DNA of 64,000 nucleotides from Mycolicibacterium cosmeticum (GCF_000613185.1 NZ_CCBB010000001.1:310001-374000), one strand, 5' to 3'; positions 1 to 9,441 are shown, numbered from the stretch's first letter. The notes: generated from the sequence alone by a model not told the origin. Numbers and translations: made by a program.

Positions 1-44
1 GTTACTGGCCGCGGTTCCGCAACCGGAGGATAAAGTCGATCGCC

Positions 45-1724
45 ATGAAGATCCGTAGCCTGACTTACGGGCTGGCTTCCGTCCTGTTCACCACGGCCCT
101 GGTGCTGTCCGGCTGTTCCAGCGGCGAGCAGACCATCCCGCCGATCGGCGGTGACGCCACGCTGGGCTCCACCAACGACATCAATCCGCAGGACCCCAAC
201 ACCCTGCAGCAGGGCGGCAATCTGCGCCTGGCGCTGCCCGCCATGCCGGCGAACTTCAACCCGCTCAACATCGACAGCGAGGGCACCGGGGCGGCCATGC
301 TGCGCGCCACGCTGCCGCGCGCCTTCTTCGTCGCCCCCGACGGTTCGGTGACGGTGAACCACGACTATTTCACCAGCGTCGAACTCACTAGCGAGAACCC
401 GCAGGTGGTCACCTACACCATCAACCCCAAGGCGGTGTGGACCGACGGCACCCCGATCACCTGGGAGGACATCGCCTCGCAGATCTACGCCACCAGCGGT
501 AAGGACAAGCGCTACCTCATCCCGAGTTCGGCCGGCCAGGACCGGGTGGCGTCGGTGACCCGCGGTGTCGACGACCGGCAGGCCGTCGTCACCTTCGGTC
601 AGCACTACACCGACTGGAAGGGCATGTTCGCGGGCAACACCACGCTGCAACCCAAGAAGATGACGGAGAACCCGGACGTCTTCAACAAGGGCCAGCTCAA
701 CGGTCCCGGACCGTCGGCGGGGCCGTTCATGGTGTCCAACGTCGACCGCACCGCGCAGCGCATCACGCTGGTGCGCAACCCGAAATGGTGGGGCACCCCG
801 CCCCGGCTGGACAGCATCACCTATCTGGTGCTCGACGACGCGGCCCGGGTTCCGGCACTGCAGAACAACACCATCGACGCCACGGGGATCAGCTCGCTCG
901 ACGAGCTGCAGACCGTGCGCAGCACCCCCGGCATCTCGATCCGGCGGGCGCCGGCCCCGCAGTGGTATCACTTCACCTTCAACGGCGCGCCGGGCTCGAT
1001 CCTGGCCGACCCCGCGCTGCGGGTGGCGGTCGCCAAGGGCATCGACCGGCAAGCCATCGCCAACGTCACCCAGCGCGGGCTGGTGGACAATCCCGTCCCG
1101 CTGAACAATCACATCTTCGTGGCCGGCCAGCAGGGTTACCAGGACAACAGCGCGGTGGTGGCGTTCGACCCGGAGAAGGCCAAGGCCGAACTGGATTCGC
1201 TGGGCTGGAAGCTCAACGGCCAGTTCCGCGAGAAGGACGGCCGCCAGCTGGTCATCCGGGATGTCTTCTACGACTCCAAGACCACCCGGCAGATCGCCCA
1301 GCTGGCGCAGAACAGCCTGGCCCAGATCGGGGTCAACCTGCAGCTGGAGGGCAAGCCGGGCGACCGGTTCTTCACCGACTACATCACCGTGGGCAACTTC
1401 GACATCGCCCAGTTCGCCTGGGTGGGCGAGGCGTTCACGCTGTGCTGCCTGAGCCAGATCTACACCACCGGCGCCGAGAGCAATTTCGGCAAGATCAGCA
1501 CACCCGAACTCGACGCCAAGGTGAATCAGGTGCTCGACGAGCTGGACCAGGCCAAGGCGCGGGATCTGGCCAACGAGGCGGACAAGCTGATCTGGGCGGA
1601 GGGCTTCAGCCTGCCGCTGTTCCAGACGCCGGGCAACGTCGCGGTGCGCAGCAATCTGGCGAACTTCGGCGCGGCCGGCCTGGGCGACCTGGACTACACC
1701 GCGATCGGTTTCATGAAGCCCTGA
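45..1724 (+). CDS. oppA: OppA-type oligopeptide ABC transporter substrate-binding lipoprotein
   Basis: This is a 559-residue extracytoplasmic solute-binding protein of family 5 (SBP_bac_5), which delivers peptides to an OppBCD permease at the membrane. The N-terminus is a lipoprotein signal ending in the lipobox LSGC, with Cys24 as the lipidated residue. The mature part contains typical family blocks such as TYTINPKAVWTDGTPITW and the C-terminal DLDYTAIGFM. It matches M. tuberculosis Rv1280c (OppA) closely as I remember that protein, and the downstream gene order agrees. A GGAGGA ribosome site lies at 25-30, somewhat far from the ATG. The permease and ATPase genes are presumably just upstream of the window. 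It overlaps the end of the convergent hydrolase gene by 14 bp. Confidence 0.95.
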   Translation: MKIRSLTYGLASVLFTTALVLSGCSSGEQTIPPIGGDATLGSTNDINPQDPNTLQQGGNLRLALPAMPANFNPLNIDSEGTGAAMLRATLPRAFFVAPDGSVTVNHDYFTSVELTSENPQVVTYTINPKAVWTDGTPITWEDIASQIYATSGKDKRYLIPSSAGQDRVASVTRGVDDRQAVVTFGQHYTDWKGMFAGNTTLQPKKMTENPDVFNKGQLNGPGPSAGPFMVSNVDRTAQRITLVRNPKWWGTPPRLDSITYLVLDDAARVPALQNNTIDATGISSLDELQTVRSTPGISIRRAPAPQWYHFTFNGAPGSILADPALRVAVAKGIDRQAIANVTQRGLVDNPVPLNNHIFVAGQQGYQDNSAVVAFDPEKAKAELDSLGWKLNGQFREKDGRQLVIRDVFYDSKTTRQIAQLAQNSLAQIGVNLQLEGKPGDRFFTDYITVGNFDIAQFAWVGEAFTLCCLSQIYTTGAESNFGKISTPELDAKVNQVLDELDQAKARDLANEADKLIWAEGFSLPLFQTPGNVAVRSNLANFGAAGLGDLDYTAIGFMKP

Positions 1725-2943
1725 CCCGCCCCGGTAGCGCCGATTCGGCGGCGGTGGCCGCGGCCAGCGCCGAGATCACCAGACGCACAAGCGCTTTCGC
1801 CGGCAGGGCGTCGAGTTCGGCGGCGCGGCCGGGCAGTGCCGCCGCGACGCCGGCCCGCACGTCGGCGATCACCGCCAGGGCGGCCCGCTCGCGGGTGTCC
1901 AACACACTGTGCCCGGCGTTGGGCAGCTCCACCAGCACCGCGCCCGGGATCAGCCCGGCCACCCGCCGGGCCAGCGCGGGCGGGGTGACCAGATCGTGCC
2001 CGCCGGACACGACCACCGTCGGCCAGCTGAAGCGCGGCATCTCGGCGGTCAGGTCGAAGGGTTCGCCCTCGAAGTGCAGGCGGTCCGTGTTGGCCTTGGC
2101 CAGGCTGGCCGAGGGGTCCAGCGGGAGACCGTCGGGCACCCCGGCGAAGTCCAGTTCCCGGAACGCGATCCGGTTCACCAGGTCGTCTTCGCTGTGGAAC
2201 GGCGCGGTGTGGTGCGTCATCCGCCGCGCCAGCTTGAGCGCGGACCACACCCAGGTCCGCCCGCTCAGCAGCAGGTCGATCTGGCGGCCCAACAACCCGG
2301 CGCCGCCGTAGCCGTACAGCGCGCCGGCCACCTGCCCGTCGGCGTCGCGCAAGATGCGCTCGTCGAGCAGCTTGCGCACCTTGGGTGCCAGGTCCGCCGT
2401 CTCCGGATCGATGCCGTCGAGCAGCAGGGCCCGGATGGCGGCCCGCATGTACTCGATGTCGTGCGCCGACAACACCGGCGAATCGAGCACCATCTGCGCC
2501 ACCCGGTGTGGATGGCGGACGCCGAGTCCGGCCGCCAGGTAGGTGCCGTAGGAGGTGCCGTAGACCAGCGCCGAACCGACGCCGGCGTCGTCGAGCACGG
2601 CAGCGATATCGTCGATCACCTGCTCGACGGTGATCGCCTCCGGCGGCAGGTCGGCACCGGCATCGTCGTGCCGGGACAACCCCACCCCGCGGTGCTCGAC
2701 CATGATCACGTCCAGGCCGGCGGCCGCGGCGTGCCGGCGCAGCCCCCGGTACGGCGCCACCGACGCCATGCCCGGCCCACCGGGGATGACCAGCAGCGGA
2801 TGCGCCGACTTCAGGCCGGTGCGCACGTAGTACAGGTCGAACTCGCCGGAGCGCCCGGGCGCGATCGGCCGGCGGACGGGGCGCACGCCGGGCAGCCCGG
2901 CGAGCTTGTCGTGGGCCCGGCGGCGTTTGGCGGTCATGGTCAT
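1711..2943 (-). CDS. Alpha/beta hydrolase, proline iminopeptidase-like
   Basis: A 410-residue cytoplasmic alpha/beta-hydrolase of the prolyl aminopeptidase/TAP-like type. The oxyanion loop reads PGGPG at about residues 54-58, the nucleophile elbow is GTSYG with Ser131, and the late part has SGGHD and NAGHS blocks that would supply the catalytic Asp and His. No signal peptide or membrane segment is visible. The family releases N-terminal residues from peptides or hydrolyses esters; lying tail to tail with a peptide-uptake gene, a peptidase role is plausible but inferred. The start is the first ATG, with a second in-frame ATG two codons later. It is divergent from the next gene, about 90 bp away. 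Confidence 0.85.
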   Translation of the reverse strand: MTMTAKRRRAHDKLAGLPGVRPVRRPIAPGRSGEFDLYYVRTGLKSAHPLLVIPGGPGMASVAPYRGLRRHAAAAGLDVIMVEHRGVGLSRHDDAGADLPPEAITVEQVIDDIAAVLDDAGVGSALVYGTSYGTYLAAGLGVRHPHRVAQMVLDSPVLSAHDIEYMRAAIRALLLDGIDPETADLAPKVRKLLDERILRDADGQVAGALYGYGGAGLLGRQIDLLLSGRTWVWSALKLARRMTHHTAPFHSEDDLVNRIAFRELDFAGVPDGLPLDPSASLAKANTDRLHFEGEPFDLTAEMPRFSWPTVVVSGGHDLVTPPALARRVAGLIPGAVLVELPNAGHSVLDTRERAALAVIADVRAGVAAALPGRAAELDALPAKALVRLVISALAAATAAESALPGRVRAS

Positions 2944-3033
2944 CGTGCCTTATTGTGCCCTGCCGTCATTCTTAGGTTCGCGGTGATCGCAAGCAGTGCG
3001 CCGCGGCCGGTCCACTCGGTACTACTTGTCGGC

Positions 3034-4236
3034 ATGACCACCGTGGAAAACACCTCCCGGATCCTGCCCGGATCACCCGAATGGACCGAGCTGCTCACCC
3101 GCATCGGTTCCGGGGCCAAAGACCGAGACCTGAACGACGAGAACCCTTTTGACCAAGTCGCCGCGCTGAAGCGGGCCGGTTTCGGCACCCTGCGCCTGCC
3201 CGCCGAGCTCGGTGGCGCCGGACTGACTGTGCCGCAGCTATTCTCCGCCGTCATCGACGTCGCCCGAGCGGATCCCATTGTCGCCCACATCTTCCGGGCG
3301 CATTTCTGGTTCGTCGAGGAGCGGCTGCGTTCCGACGACCGGCGCTGGCTGGACCTGGTGGCCGACGGCAAGACGTTCGGCAACGCATTCAGCGAGAAGG
3401 GCAGCCTGGCGGTGGGCAGCCTGGTGTTCAACACCCGGCTGCTGCCCGCCGCCGACGGCGGGTACCGCCTGGACGGCGAGAAGTACTACAGCACCGGCTC
3501 CCTGTTCTCCGACTATCTGACCGTCACCGCGACCACCGACCACGATTCGGTGGCCACCGTGGTGCTGCCCGCCGACCGTCCCGGCGTCAAGCTGATCGAC
3601 GACTGGGACGGGTTCGGCCAGCGCCGCACCGGTACCGGCACCACCACGTTCAGCGGTGTCGCGATCGCCGCGGACGAGGTGCTCAGCGACACCCCCTACG
3701 ACGCGCAGCCGACACCGACGGTGCAGTACGCGTCGCTGCAGCTGTACATCCACGCCATCGTTGCCGGCATCCTGCAGGCCGTGGTGGACGACGGTGTGGC
3801 GCTGCTGCGGTCGCGGGCGCGTAGTTTCAGCCATGCGGTGACCGAGAAGCCGACCGAGGATCCGCTGTTGCAGCGGCAGCTCGGTGAGCTGGCCAGCACG
3901 GCGTACATCGCGCGGACCGCGGTGCTGGACGCGGCCGCCGCCATCGCCGCGGCCAACGCCTCCGAGGTCGACGGCGTGCCCGACGCCGATCTGGCCGCCG
4001 AGGCCCAGCTCAAGGCGGCCAAGGTCAAGGTGCACCTGGACGACGTCGCCCCCGAGGCGGCGACCCGGCTGCTGGAGCTCGGCGGGGCCAGCGCGTCCAG
4101 CCGGGCTCGCAACCTCGACCGGCACTGGCGCAACATCCGCACCATCACCCTGCACAACCCGGTGGGCCTCAAGGCCCGCGCCATCGGCCAGCACCTGCTG
4201 CACGGCACCCCCGTCCCGGCCAACGCCTACTTCTGA
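3034..4236 (+). CDS. Acyl-CoA dehydrogenase-fold flavin monooxygenase (SfnB/DszC-like)
   Basis: A 400-residue protein with the acyl-CoA dehydrogenase fold: helical N-domain with the PAELGGAGLTVPQL stretch, a central beta-domain (DGEKYYSTGSLFSDYLTV) and a helical C-domain. This length and the substrate-pocket sequences fit the SfnB/DszC subgroup, which are FMNH2-dependent monooxygenases of sulfur compounds rather than true acyl-CoA dehydrogenases. The next gene encodes the usual partner, an NtaA/SnaA/DszA-type monooxygenase, which supports a role in organosulfur scavenging (inference). The ATG at 3034 was chosen because the frame upstream continues for more than a kilobase opposite the hydrolase gene and has no protein-like content. 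Confidence 0.85.
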   Translation: MTTVENTSRILPGSPEWTELLTRIGSGAKDRDLNDENPFDQVAALKRAGFGTLRLPAELGGAGLTVPQLFSAVIDVARADPIVAHIFRAHFWFVEERLRSDDRRWLDLVADGKTFGNAFSEKGSLAVGSLVFNTRLLPAADGGYRLDGEKYYSTGSLFSDYLTVTATTDHDSVATVVLPADRPGVKLIDDWDGFGQRRTGTGTTTFSGVAIAADEVLSDTPYDAQPTPTVQYASLQLYIHAIVAGILQAVVDDGVALLRSRARSFSHAVTEKPTEDPLLQRQLGELASTAYIARTAVLDAAAAIAAANASEVDGVPDADLAAEAQLKAAKVKVHLDDVAPEAATRLLELGGASASSRARNLDRHWRNIRTITLHNPVGLKARAIGQHLLHGTPVPANAYF

Positions 4237-4238
4237 GA

Positions 4239-4291
4239 GCGATTTGTGGAGCCGTGGCCGTAATGAGTACGGCTGCGGCTCCACAAATCGC
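4239..4291. repeat. Long near-perfect inverted repeat between two monooxygenase genes
   Basis: Two 23-nt arms (4239-4261 and 4269-4291) match at 21 of 23 positions around a 7-nt loop. The outer 16 bp (GCGATTTGTGGAGCCG against its complement) are perfect. The element begins three bases after the upstream stop codon and ends just before the GGGGAAAGG ribosome site of the next gene. There is no T-run, so it is not a classical intrinsic terminator; it may be an mRNA-stabilising or attenuating hairpin, or a copy of a dispersed palindromic repeat. Confidence 0.8.
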
Positions 4292-4308
4292 GGGGAAAGG
4301 ACCCCAGC

Positions 4309-5655
4309 ATGACCCGGCAACTACACCTCGGCGGCTTCCAGATCGCCTCGCAGGTCACCCACAGCCACGCCGCCTGGCGGCACCCCGGCAGCGACACCGG
4401 CTTCACCACCCCGGAGTACTACCACCGGATCGGGCGGATCCTGGAGCGCGGCAAGTTCGACTTCGTGTTCTTCGCCGACCTGCTGGCCGCACCGGTGCGT
4501 TTCGGGGCGGACATCACCGAGCCGCTGCGCCGCGGAACCCAGGCCACCGCCACCCTGGACCCGTCCATCGTGGCGGCCAGCATCGGCGCCGTCACCAGCA
4601 AGCTGGGCGTGGCGATCACCAAGTCCGCCACCTACTTTCACCCCTACGAACTGGCCCGCATCTTCGCCAGCCTGGACCACATCACCCGCGGCCGGGTGGC
4701 ATGGAACATCGTCACCTCGCTGACCCAGAGCGAGGCGCAGAACTTCGGCCACGACGACCATCTGGACCACGAGTTCCGTTACGAGCGGGCCGACGAGTTC
4801 GTGCGCACCGCGCTGGAACTGTGGTCCAGCTGGGACCCCGACGCGCTGGTGCTGGACAAGGCCACCGGCGTGTTCGCCGATCCGGACCGGGTCCGGCGGG
4901 TGGAGCACGACGGCAGGTTCTTCAAGAGCCGCGGCCCGCTCAACGTGCCGCACTCACCGCAGGGCCGGCCGGTGCTGATCCAGGCCGGGGCGTCCAACAC
5001 GGGCCGCGATTTCGCCGCCCGGTGGGCCGAGGCCATCTTCGAGATCGACCCGACGCCGGAGGGCCGGCGCGCCTACTACGACGACATCAAGTCGCGGGCA
5101 AGCAATTTCGGCCGCAATCCGGACGGTGTGTTGATCTTCCCGGCCTTCATCCCGTTCATCGGCGAGACCGAGTCGATCGCCAGGGAGAAGCAGGCCTTCC
5201 ACAACGAGTTGGCCGACCCGATCTCCGGGCTGATCACCTTGAGCGTGCACACCGATCACGACTTCTCCCAGTACGACCTGGACGCACCGGTGGAGGACGT
5301 GCAGGTGACCGGCACGCAGGGCCTGTTCGACACCGCCCGCCGCGTCGCGAACCGGGACAACCTGACGTTGCGTGATATCGGCAAGTGGTACGCCCAGGGT
5401 GTACTGCTGCCGCAGTACGTCGGCACGGCTGCCCAGGTCGCCGATCAGATCGAGGAGTCGTTCCGCGCCGGTGAGGCCGACGGGTGCATGGTGTCGGCGG
5501 CCCAGAGCCCGGGCACCTTCAACGATTTCGTCGACTACGTGGTGCCCGAACTACAGCGCCGTGGCCTGTTCCGCACCGAGTACCAGGGCGACACGCTGCG
5601 CGATCACCTCGGGCTCAGTTCGACCACCGAGCGCGTGGCGCACGCGGTCGCGTAA
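4309..5655 (+). CDS. LLM-class FMN-dependent monooxygenase, NtaA/SnaA/DszA family
   Basis: A 448-residue luciferase-like monooxygenase of the NtaA/SnaA/DszA (SoxA) group, two-component enzymes that use FMNH2 from a separate reductase to oxidise sulfur- or nitrogen-containing substrates. The N-terminal LGGFQI block, FDFVFFADLL, the GRVAWNIVTS segment, and the QAGASNTGRDFAARWAEAIF block are typical of the family, and the length is normal. It follows the SfnB/DszC-like gene, with a long hairpin in the 72-bp gap, and the pair probably acts on one organosulfur compound. No flavin reductase gene is present in the window. Start: ATG preceded by GGGGAAAGG. Confidence 0.9.
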   Translation: MTRQLHLGGFQIASQVTHSHAAWRHPGSDTGFTTPEYYHRIGRILERGKFDFVFFADLLAAPVRFGADITEPLRRGTQATATLDPSIVAASIGAVTSKLGVAITKSATYFHPYELARIFASLDHITRGRVAWNIVTSLTQSEAQNFGHDDHLDHEFRYERADEFVRTALELWSSWDPDALVLDKATGVFADPDRVRRVEHDGRFFKSRGPLNVPHSPQGRPVLIQAGASNTGRDFAARWAEAIFEIDPTPEGRRAYYDDIKSRASNFGRNPDGVLIFPAFIPFIGETESIAREKQAFHNELADPISGLITLSVHTDHDFSQYDLDAPVEDVQVTGTQGLFDTARRVANRDNLTLRDIGKWYAQGVLLPQYVGTAAQVADQIEESFRAGEADGCMVSAAQSPGTFNDFVDYVVPELQRRGLFRTEYQGDTLRDHLGLSSTTERVAHAVA

Positions 5656-5668
5656 CCACGCGGGGACG

Positions 5669-8287
5669 TCAGGCGGTCAGTTCGATCAGGTGCGAGTCGG
5701 CGATGCCGGCGTACCGGTCCGGGTCACAGGTCAACACGATCACCTGACCATCGCCGGCCACCGAGTCGAACACCGCCGCCATCTTGGTCAGCCGGTCGGG
5801 ATCGCTGAAGCCCAACGCGTCGTCGATGACCACCGGCACGGTGTCCTCCTTGGCCACCAGCGACGCGCACGCCAGCCGGGCCACGATCCCGATCTGCTCC
5901 TTGGCGCCGCCGGACAGCGATTCGTAGCCGACGGTCCGGCCACCGACGGTGCGGCTGCAGATCCGCAGCGAGCTGTCGATGTCGACCTCGAAGTCGGCCC
6001 CGAACACCATGCGGCCCAGCCGCTCGATCTCACCACGGAATGGCTCGATATAGCGCAGCCGCGCCGACTCCCGATGCCGTGTCATGACCGAGCGCAGCAG
6101 TTCGGCGGCCCGGGCCCGGCGCTCGATGCGCTGGTACTCCGAGTGCGCATAGGCCCGCTCGGACTCGGCGGCGTCGAGCGCGCCCTTGCGGCCCTGCGTG
6201 CCGTACAGTCGCAGTGCGGTGGCGACGTCGGCCAGTTCCGCGGCCGCGGCCGCCCGGTCCCGCTGGGCGGCCTGCGCCGCGGCGGTGGCTTCGGCCAGTG
6301 CCGTGGTCACCGCATCCGGTTGGGCCGCAGCGAGTTCGGCGTCCAGGGTGGCCACCGCGGCCGCCGCCGTCCTGGCGTGGTCTGCATCCGCCTCGGCCCG
6401 CTGGCGCAGCACGTCGTCGGCGGCCAGCACCCGCTCGCCGGCCAGGCGTTCGGTCGCGGCGGACAGTTCGGCCTGTGCGGTGGCCAGCTTCTCGCGCAAC
6501 ACGCTGGCCGCGACCGTCGCGTCGTGCAGGCGGGTACCCAGAGCGGCCGCCAGCCCGCGCAGTTCCTGGGCCGTGCGACCGGCATTCGCGGCGGCCGCCA
6601 CCGCGGCGTCGAGTTCGGTTCGGGCCGCGTCGATATCGCCCTCGGGATGCGGTTCGCCGGCACAGAGCGCCCGGTGCCGGGCCCGCAACTGCTCCGGCGT
6701 CTCATCGCCGGTGAGCGCATCCACGGTGGCGCGCAACCGGTCCCGCGCGGCGGTGAGCTCGGCGCGCCGGGCGTGCAGTGCGCGGGCGGCCGCGGCGTCG
6801 GCGGCATCGCAGCGGCGCAGCACCTCGGCCAGCGCCCCGCGCGCCGCCTCCAGCGCGGCGGCGGTGTCCACCGCGTCGGCACCCGGGATCACCCGCGCCG
6901 ACAACACCCCGGCGACGTCGATCTCGGTCGGCGCGGCGATGCCCGCCGACCATTGCTGGCCGGCGACCAGCACCATGCTCTGCTGGCCGGTGCGCACCTC
7001 GAGGTCGGCCAGCGCGACGAGTTCGACATGGGCCGAAGCGAGTTCGGCGCGGTCGGCCGCGCGCTCGACGGCCCGTTCGGCGGCCTCGACCTCACGCAGC
7101 AGGGCGTCGGTGATGACGATCGGCGCCAGTTCGGTGCCGATCGTCTGCAGTTCGGCCGCGGCGGCGTCCAGACGCGCCAGCCGGATAGCCAGCCGCGCCG
7201 CCTCGTCACGCGCGGCGAGCGCCGCCACGACACCTCGGGCCGCCTCCACCCTTGCCCGGCTGGTCTCGGCTTCGGCCTCGGCCGTGATCGCGGCCTGCTC
7301 GGCTGCCGCGTGCTCATCTCGCAGCGCGGCCTGCGCACGGGCCGACTCGGCGGCCACCGAGATCAATTCGGCTGCCGCGACGGACCTTTCGTCGATCTCG
7401 GCGCGCAGCCGGTCGCGCTCGGCGACGGCGGCGGTCGACATCCCGGACGTCGCCTTGGCGGCGTCGGCGATCAGCGCCGCCTTGTCCCGTGCCGCGGTGA
7501 GCCGCTGCACGGCCGCCGCGGCCTCCCGCGCCTGCGCCAGTCTGGTCTCCGCGACCTCGACCTGCGTCGTCCGTTCGGCCACCGTGGCGGTGAGCGCCTC
7601 GTGCCGGGCGACGGCGTCGTCGACCTCGGCCACCGCCGCGGCGCAGCTGGCCACCGCCTCGTCGGCCTGGTGCAGGCGGGCGATGGCCGCCGCCCACTCC
7701 CCGGTCGGGCGGCCGGTCTGGGTGAAGTAGGCCAGGTATTCGGCATCGATGCGGTCGACGAGCAGCGGATCGGCATCCCCGGCGGGCCCGGCGTCGTCGC
7801 CGGCACCGGCCGCCACATCCAGCGCCCGGGACAGCGCGTCGCAGCCGGACAGATCCACCGGTGCGGTCGCGGTCGCCTGCAGCACCCGCTGCGCCTGCCA
7901 CAACGCGGTGTCCACGGTCTCGTCCAGCATGGCCAGCACCCGCTCGTGCGCCTCGTCACCGGTGAGCTGCTCACGGCGTGGGGCCAGCACGGTGAGCTCC
8001 GTCTCGGCGCGCTTGTGGAAGCGTTTGCGGTAGACGAAACGATATGGACCGGTGGAGATCTCGGCGATCACCTCGGAACCCACGTCGGCGTGCGTGGGCT
8101 TGACGGCCTTGACCTCTTTCTTGGCCGACCGGTCCTTGGCCATCAGCAGCAGGTCCAGCGCCTCGATCATCGACGACTTGCCGATCTCGTTGGCGCCGCT
8201 GATCACCACGACGCCCCGGTCGGGGAACTCGATCTCGCGGTGCGCCACCCCGCGGTAGTTGACGAGTGTCAGCCGGTGCAGCTTCAT
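5669..8287 (-). CDS. SbcC/Rad50-like AAA ATPase (Rv1278-type)
   Basis: An 872-residue SMC/Rad50-like ATPase: an N-terminal ATPase lobe with Walker A GANEIGKSS (about residues 31-39), a long Ala/Arg/Glu-rich coiled-coil middle, and a C-terminal lobe with the SGGAKEQIG signature and VVIDDALGFSD Walker B. It would partner the nuclease encoded just upstream to process DNA ends. The expected CxxC zinc hook is not evident; at the likely hook (CAGEPHP) only one Cys remains. The ATG at 8287 overlaps the nuclease stop (ATGA), so the two are probably translationally coupled. Gene order and sequence match M. tuberculosis Rv1277-Rv1278. A longer in-frame extension inside the nuclease gene was discarded. 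Confidence 0.9.
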   Translation of the reverse strand: MKLHRLTLVNYRGVAHREIEFPDRGVVVISGANEIGKSSMIEALDLLLMAKDRSAKKEVKAVKPTHADVGSEVIAEISTGPYRFVYRKRFHKRAETELTVLAPRREQLTGDEAHERVLAMLDETVDTALWQAQRVLQATATAPVDLSGCDALSRALDVAAGAGDDAGPAGDADPLLVDRIDAEYLAYFTQTGRPTGEWAAAIARLHQADEAVASCAAAVAEVDDAVARHEALTATVAERTTQVEVAETRLAQAREAAAAVQRLTAARDKAALIADAAKATSGMSTAAVAERDRLRAEIDERSVAAAELISVAAESARAQAALRDEHAAAEQAAITAEAEAETSRARVEAARGVVAALAARDEAARLAIRLARLDAAAAELQTIGTELAPIVITDALLREVEAAERAVERAADRAELASAHVELVALADLEVRTGQQSMVLVAGQQWSAGIAAPTEIDVAGVLSARVIPGADAVDTAAALEAARGALAEVLRRCDAADAAAARALHARRAELTAARDRLRATVDALTGDETPEQLRARHRALCAGEPHPEGDIDAARTELDAAVAAAANAGRTAQELRGLAAALGTRLHDATVAASVLREKLATAQAELSAATERLAGERVLAADDVLRQRAEADADHARTAAAAVATLDAELAAAQPDAVTTALAEATAAAQAAQRDRAAAAAELADVATALRLYGTQGRKGALDAAESERAYAHSEYQRIERRARAAELLRSVMTRHRESARLRYIEPFRGEIERLGRMVFGADFEVDIDSSLRICSRTVGGRTVGYESLSGGAKEQIGIVARLACASLVAKEDTVPVVIDDALGFSDPDRLTKMAAVFDSVAGDGQVIVLTCDPDRYAGIADSHLIELTA

Positions 8288-9441
8288 GCCGCGCTCCCCT
8301 GCCCGCCGGGGCCGGCCAGGCGCAGCAGCAGGGCCAGCGCCGAGCGGGCGTCGTCGGCGTCGGCACCGTCGGTGCGTGCGGTGGCCATCAGTTCCTGCAC
8401 CGCGCCCGCGGCGAACCCGCCGATGGACAGATCGTCGAACTCGCCGTCGGCCGGGATCACCGCGATGTCGGTGTGCCGCTCCCACAGTCGCAGGGAGGCG
8501 AACAGCCGGGCGTAGCGGTCCAGGCAGGCGTCCAGCTTGGCCTTGTCGGTGACGGTGAGCGACCCGGTGAGCACCATCCGCACGACGGTGCGGTCCTTGT
8601 CGGGCAGCTGGTCCAGGTTGATGTCCAGGCCGGCGATATCGCGGTCGTCGTCCACCTGGTGCCGCAGCGTGATGAAGCGCCACCGCCCGACCCGCCGGGC
8701 CTGCACGCCGGCTTCGTCACCGTCGAGGTCGACCACCAGCACATGGCCCGGGTCGGCTTCGACGTCGTCGTAGTTGGTGACCTCCGGTGACCCCGAATAC
8801 CAGACCCGGCCGGTGTCCCCCACGCGGGTGCGGGAATGCTTGTCCCCCAACGCGACATAGTGCACCGCACCGCGGTCCAGCGCGTCGTGCAGCGCGGCCA
8901 GCCGGATCAGCGACGGTTTGGCCGGATCGGGATCCAGCACGTCGACCCCGCCGTGTGCGACGAGCACCCGCAGCGTGCCGTCGGCCGGCAGGGACTGCAG
9001 CACCGCGCCCGCCAGGTCGGTGGTGGGCGCCTTGGAACGCCATGGGGCCGCGACGATTTCGAGACCGGGCCGGACCTCGAACACGCCGTCGCGGTCGAGC
9101 ACCGTGACGTTGTCCGGCCGTTCGGCCAGGAACAGTTCGCTGGTGTAGACGGATCCGGCGTCCAGCGGGTCGTGGTTGCCGGGCAGCAGGTAGACCGGAA
9201 CCCCGATGGCCCGCATGGCCTCCAGCGATTTGCTGACCTCGGCGGGGGCGAGCTGGTTGTGCTCGAACACGTCACCGGCGACCACCACGAACTCCGCCCC
9301 CGTCTCCGCGGCCAGCGCACCGAGACCGGCCACGGCCTCCCGGCGCGCCGCGGAATAGCGGTGCTGGGCGTCGGCGCCGCCGGCATTGAGGAAGTGCCGG
9401 GTCATACCGAGTTGCCAGTCGGCGGTGTGGATGAAGCGCAT
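8284..9441 (-). CDS. SbcD/Mre11-like metallophosphoesterase (Rv1277-type)
   Basis: A 385-residue calcineurin-like phosphoesterase of the exonuclease SbcD/Mre11 type. Visible metal-site blocks are HTADWQLG (residues 5-12), AGDVFEHN, LPGNHDPLD, VAHGGVDV and GDKHSR. The first block reads D-W-Q where canonical SbcD has D-W-H, so one usual metal ligand is replaced by Gln; the M. tuberculosis orthologue shares this as I recall it. It forms a two-gene operon with the downstream ATPase, with overlapping ATGA. The start was placed at the ATG of MRFIHTADW because the fold begins there; a start ten codons earlier is possible. Confidence 0.9.
   Translation of the reverse strand: MRFIHTADWQLGMTRHFLNAGGADAQHRYSAARREAVAGLGALAAETGAEFVVVAGDVFEHNQLAPAEVSKSLEAMRAIGVPVYLLPGNHDPLDAGSVYTSELFLAERPDNVTVLDRDGVFEVRPGLEIVAAPWRSKAPTTDLAGAVLQSLPADGTLRVLVAHGGVDVLDPDPAKPSLIRLAALHDALDRGAVHYVALGDKHSRTRVGDTGRVWYSGSPEVTNYDDVEADPGHVLVVDLDGDEAGVQARRVGRWRFITLRHQVDDDRDIAGLDINLDQLPDKDRTVVRMVLTGSLTVTDKAKLDACLDRYARLFASLRLWERHTDIAVIPADGEFDDLSIGGFAAGAVQELMATARTDGADADDARSALALLLRLAGPGGQGSAA

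Noticed and set aside
785..2311. Long open frame overlapping oppA and the hydrolase gene
   Set aside because: It is open because of GC bias opposite and between real genes, has no domain, and crosses two well-supported genes.
5372..8515. 1047-codon plus-strand open frame opposite the SbcC-like gene
   Set aside because: The translation is Gly/Arg/His-rich with no recognisable domains; the minus-strand frame has full ATPase motifs.
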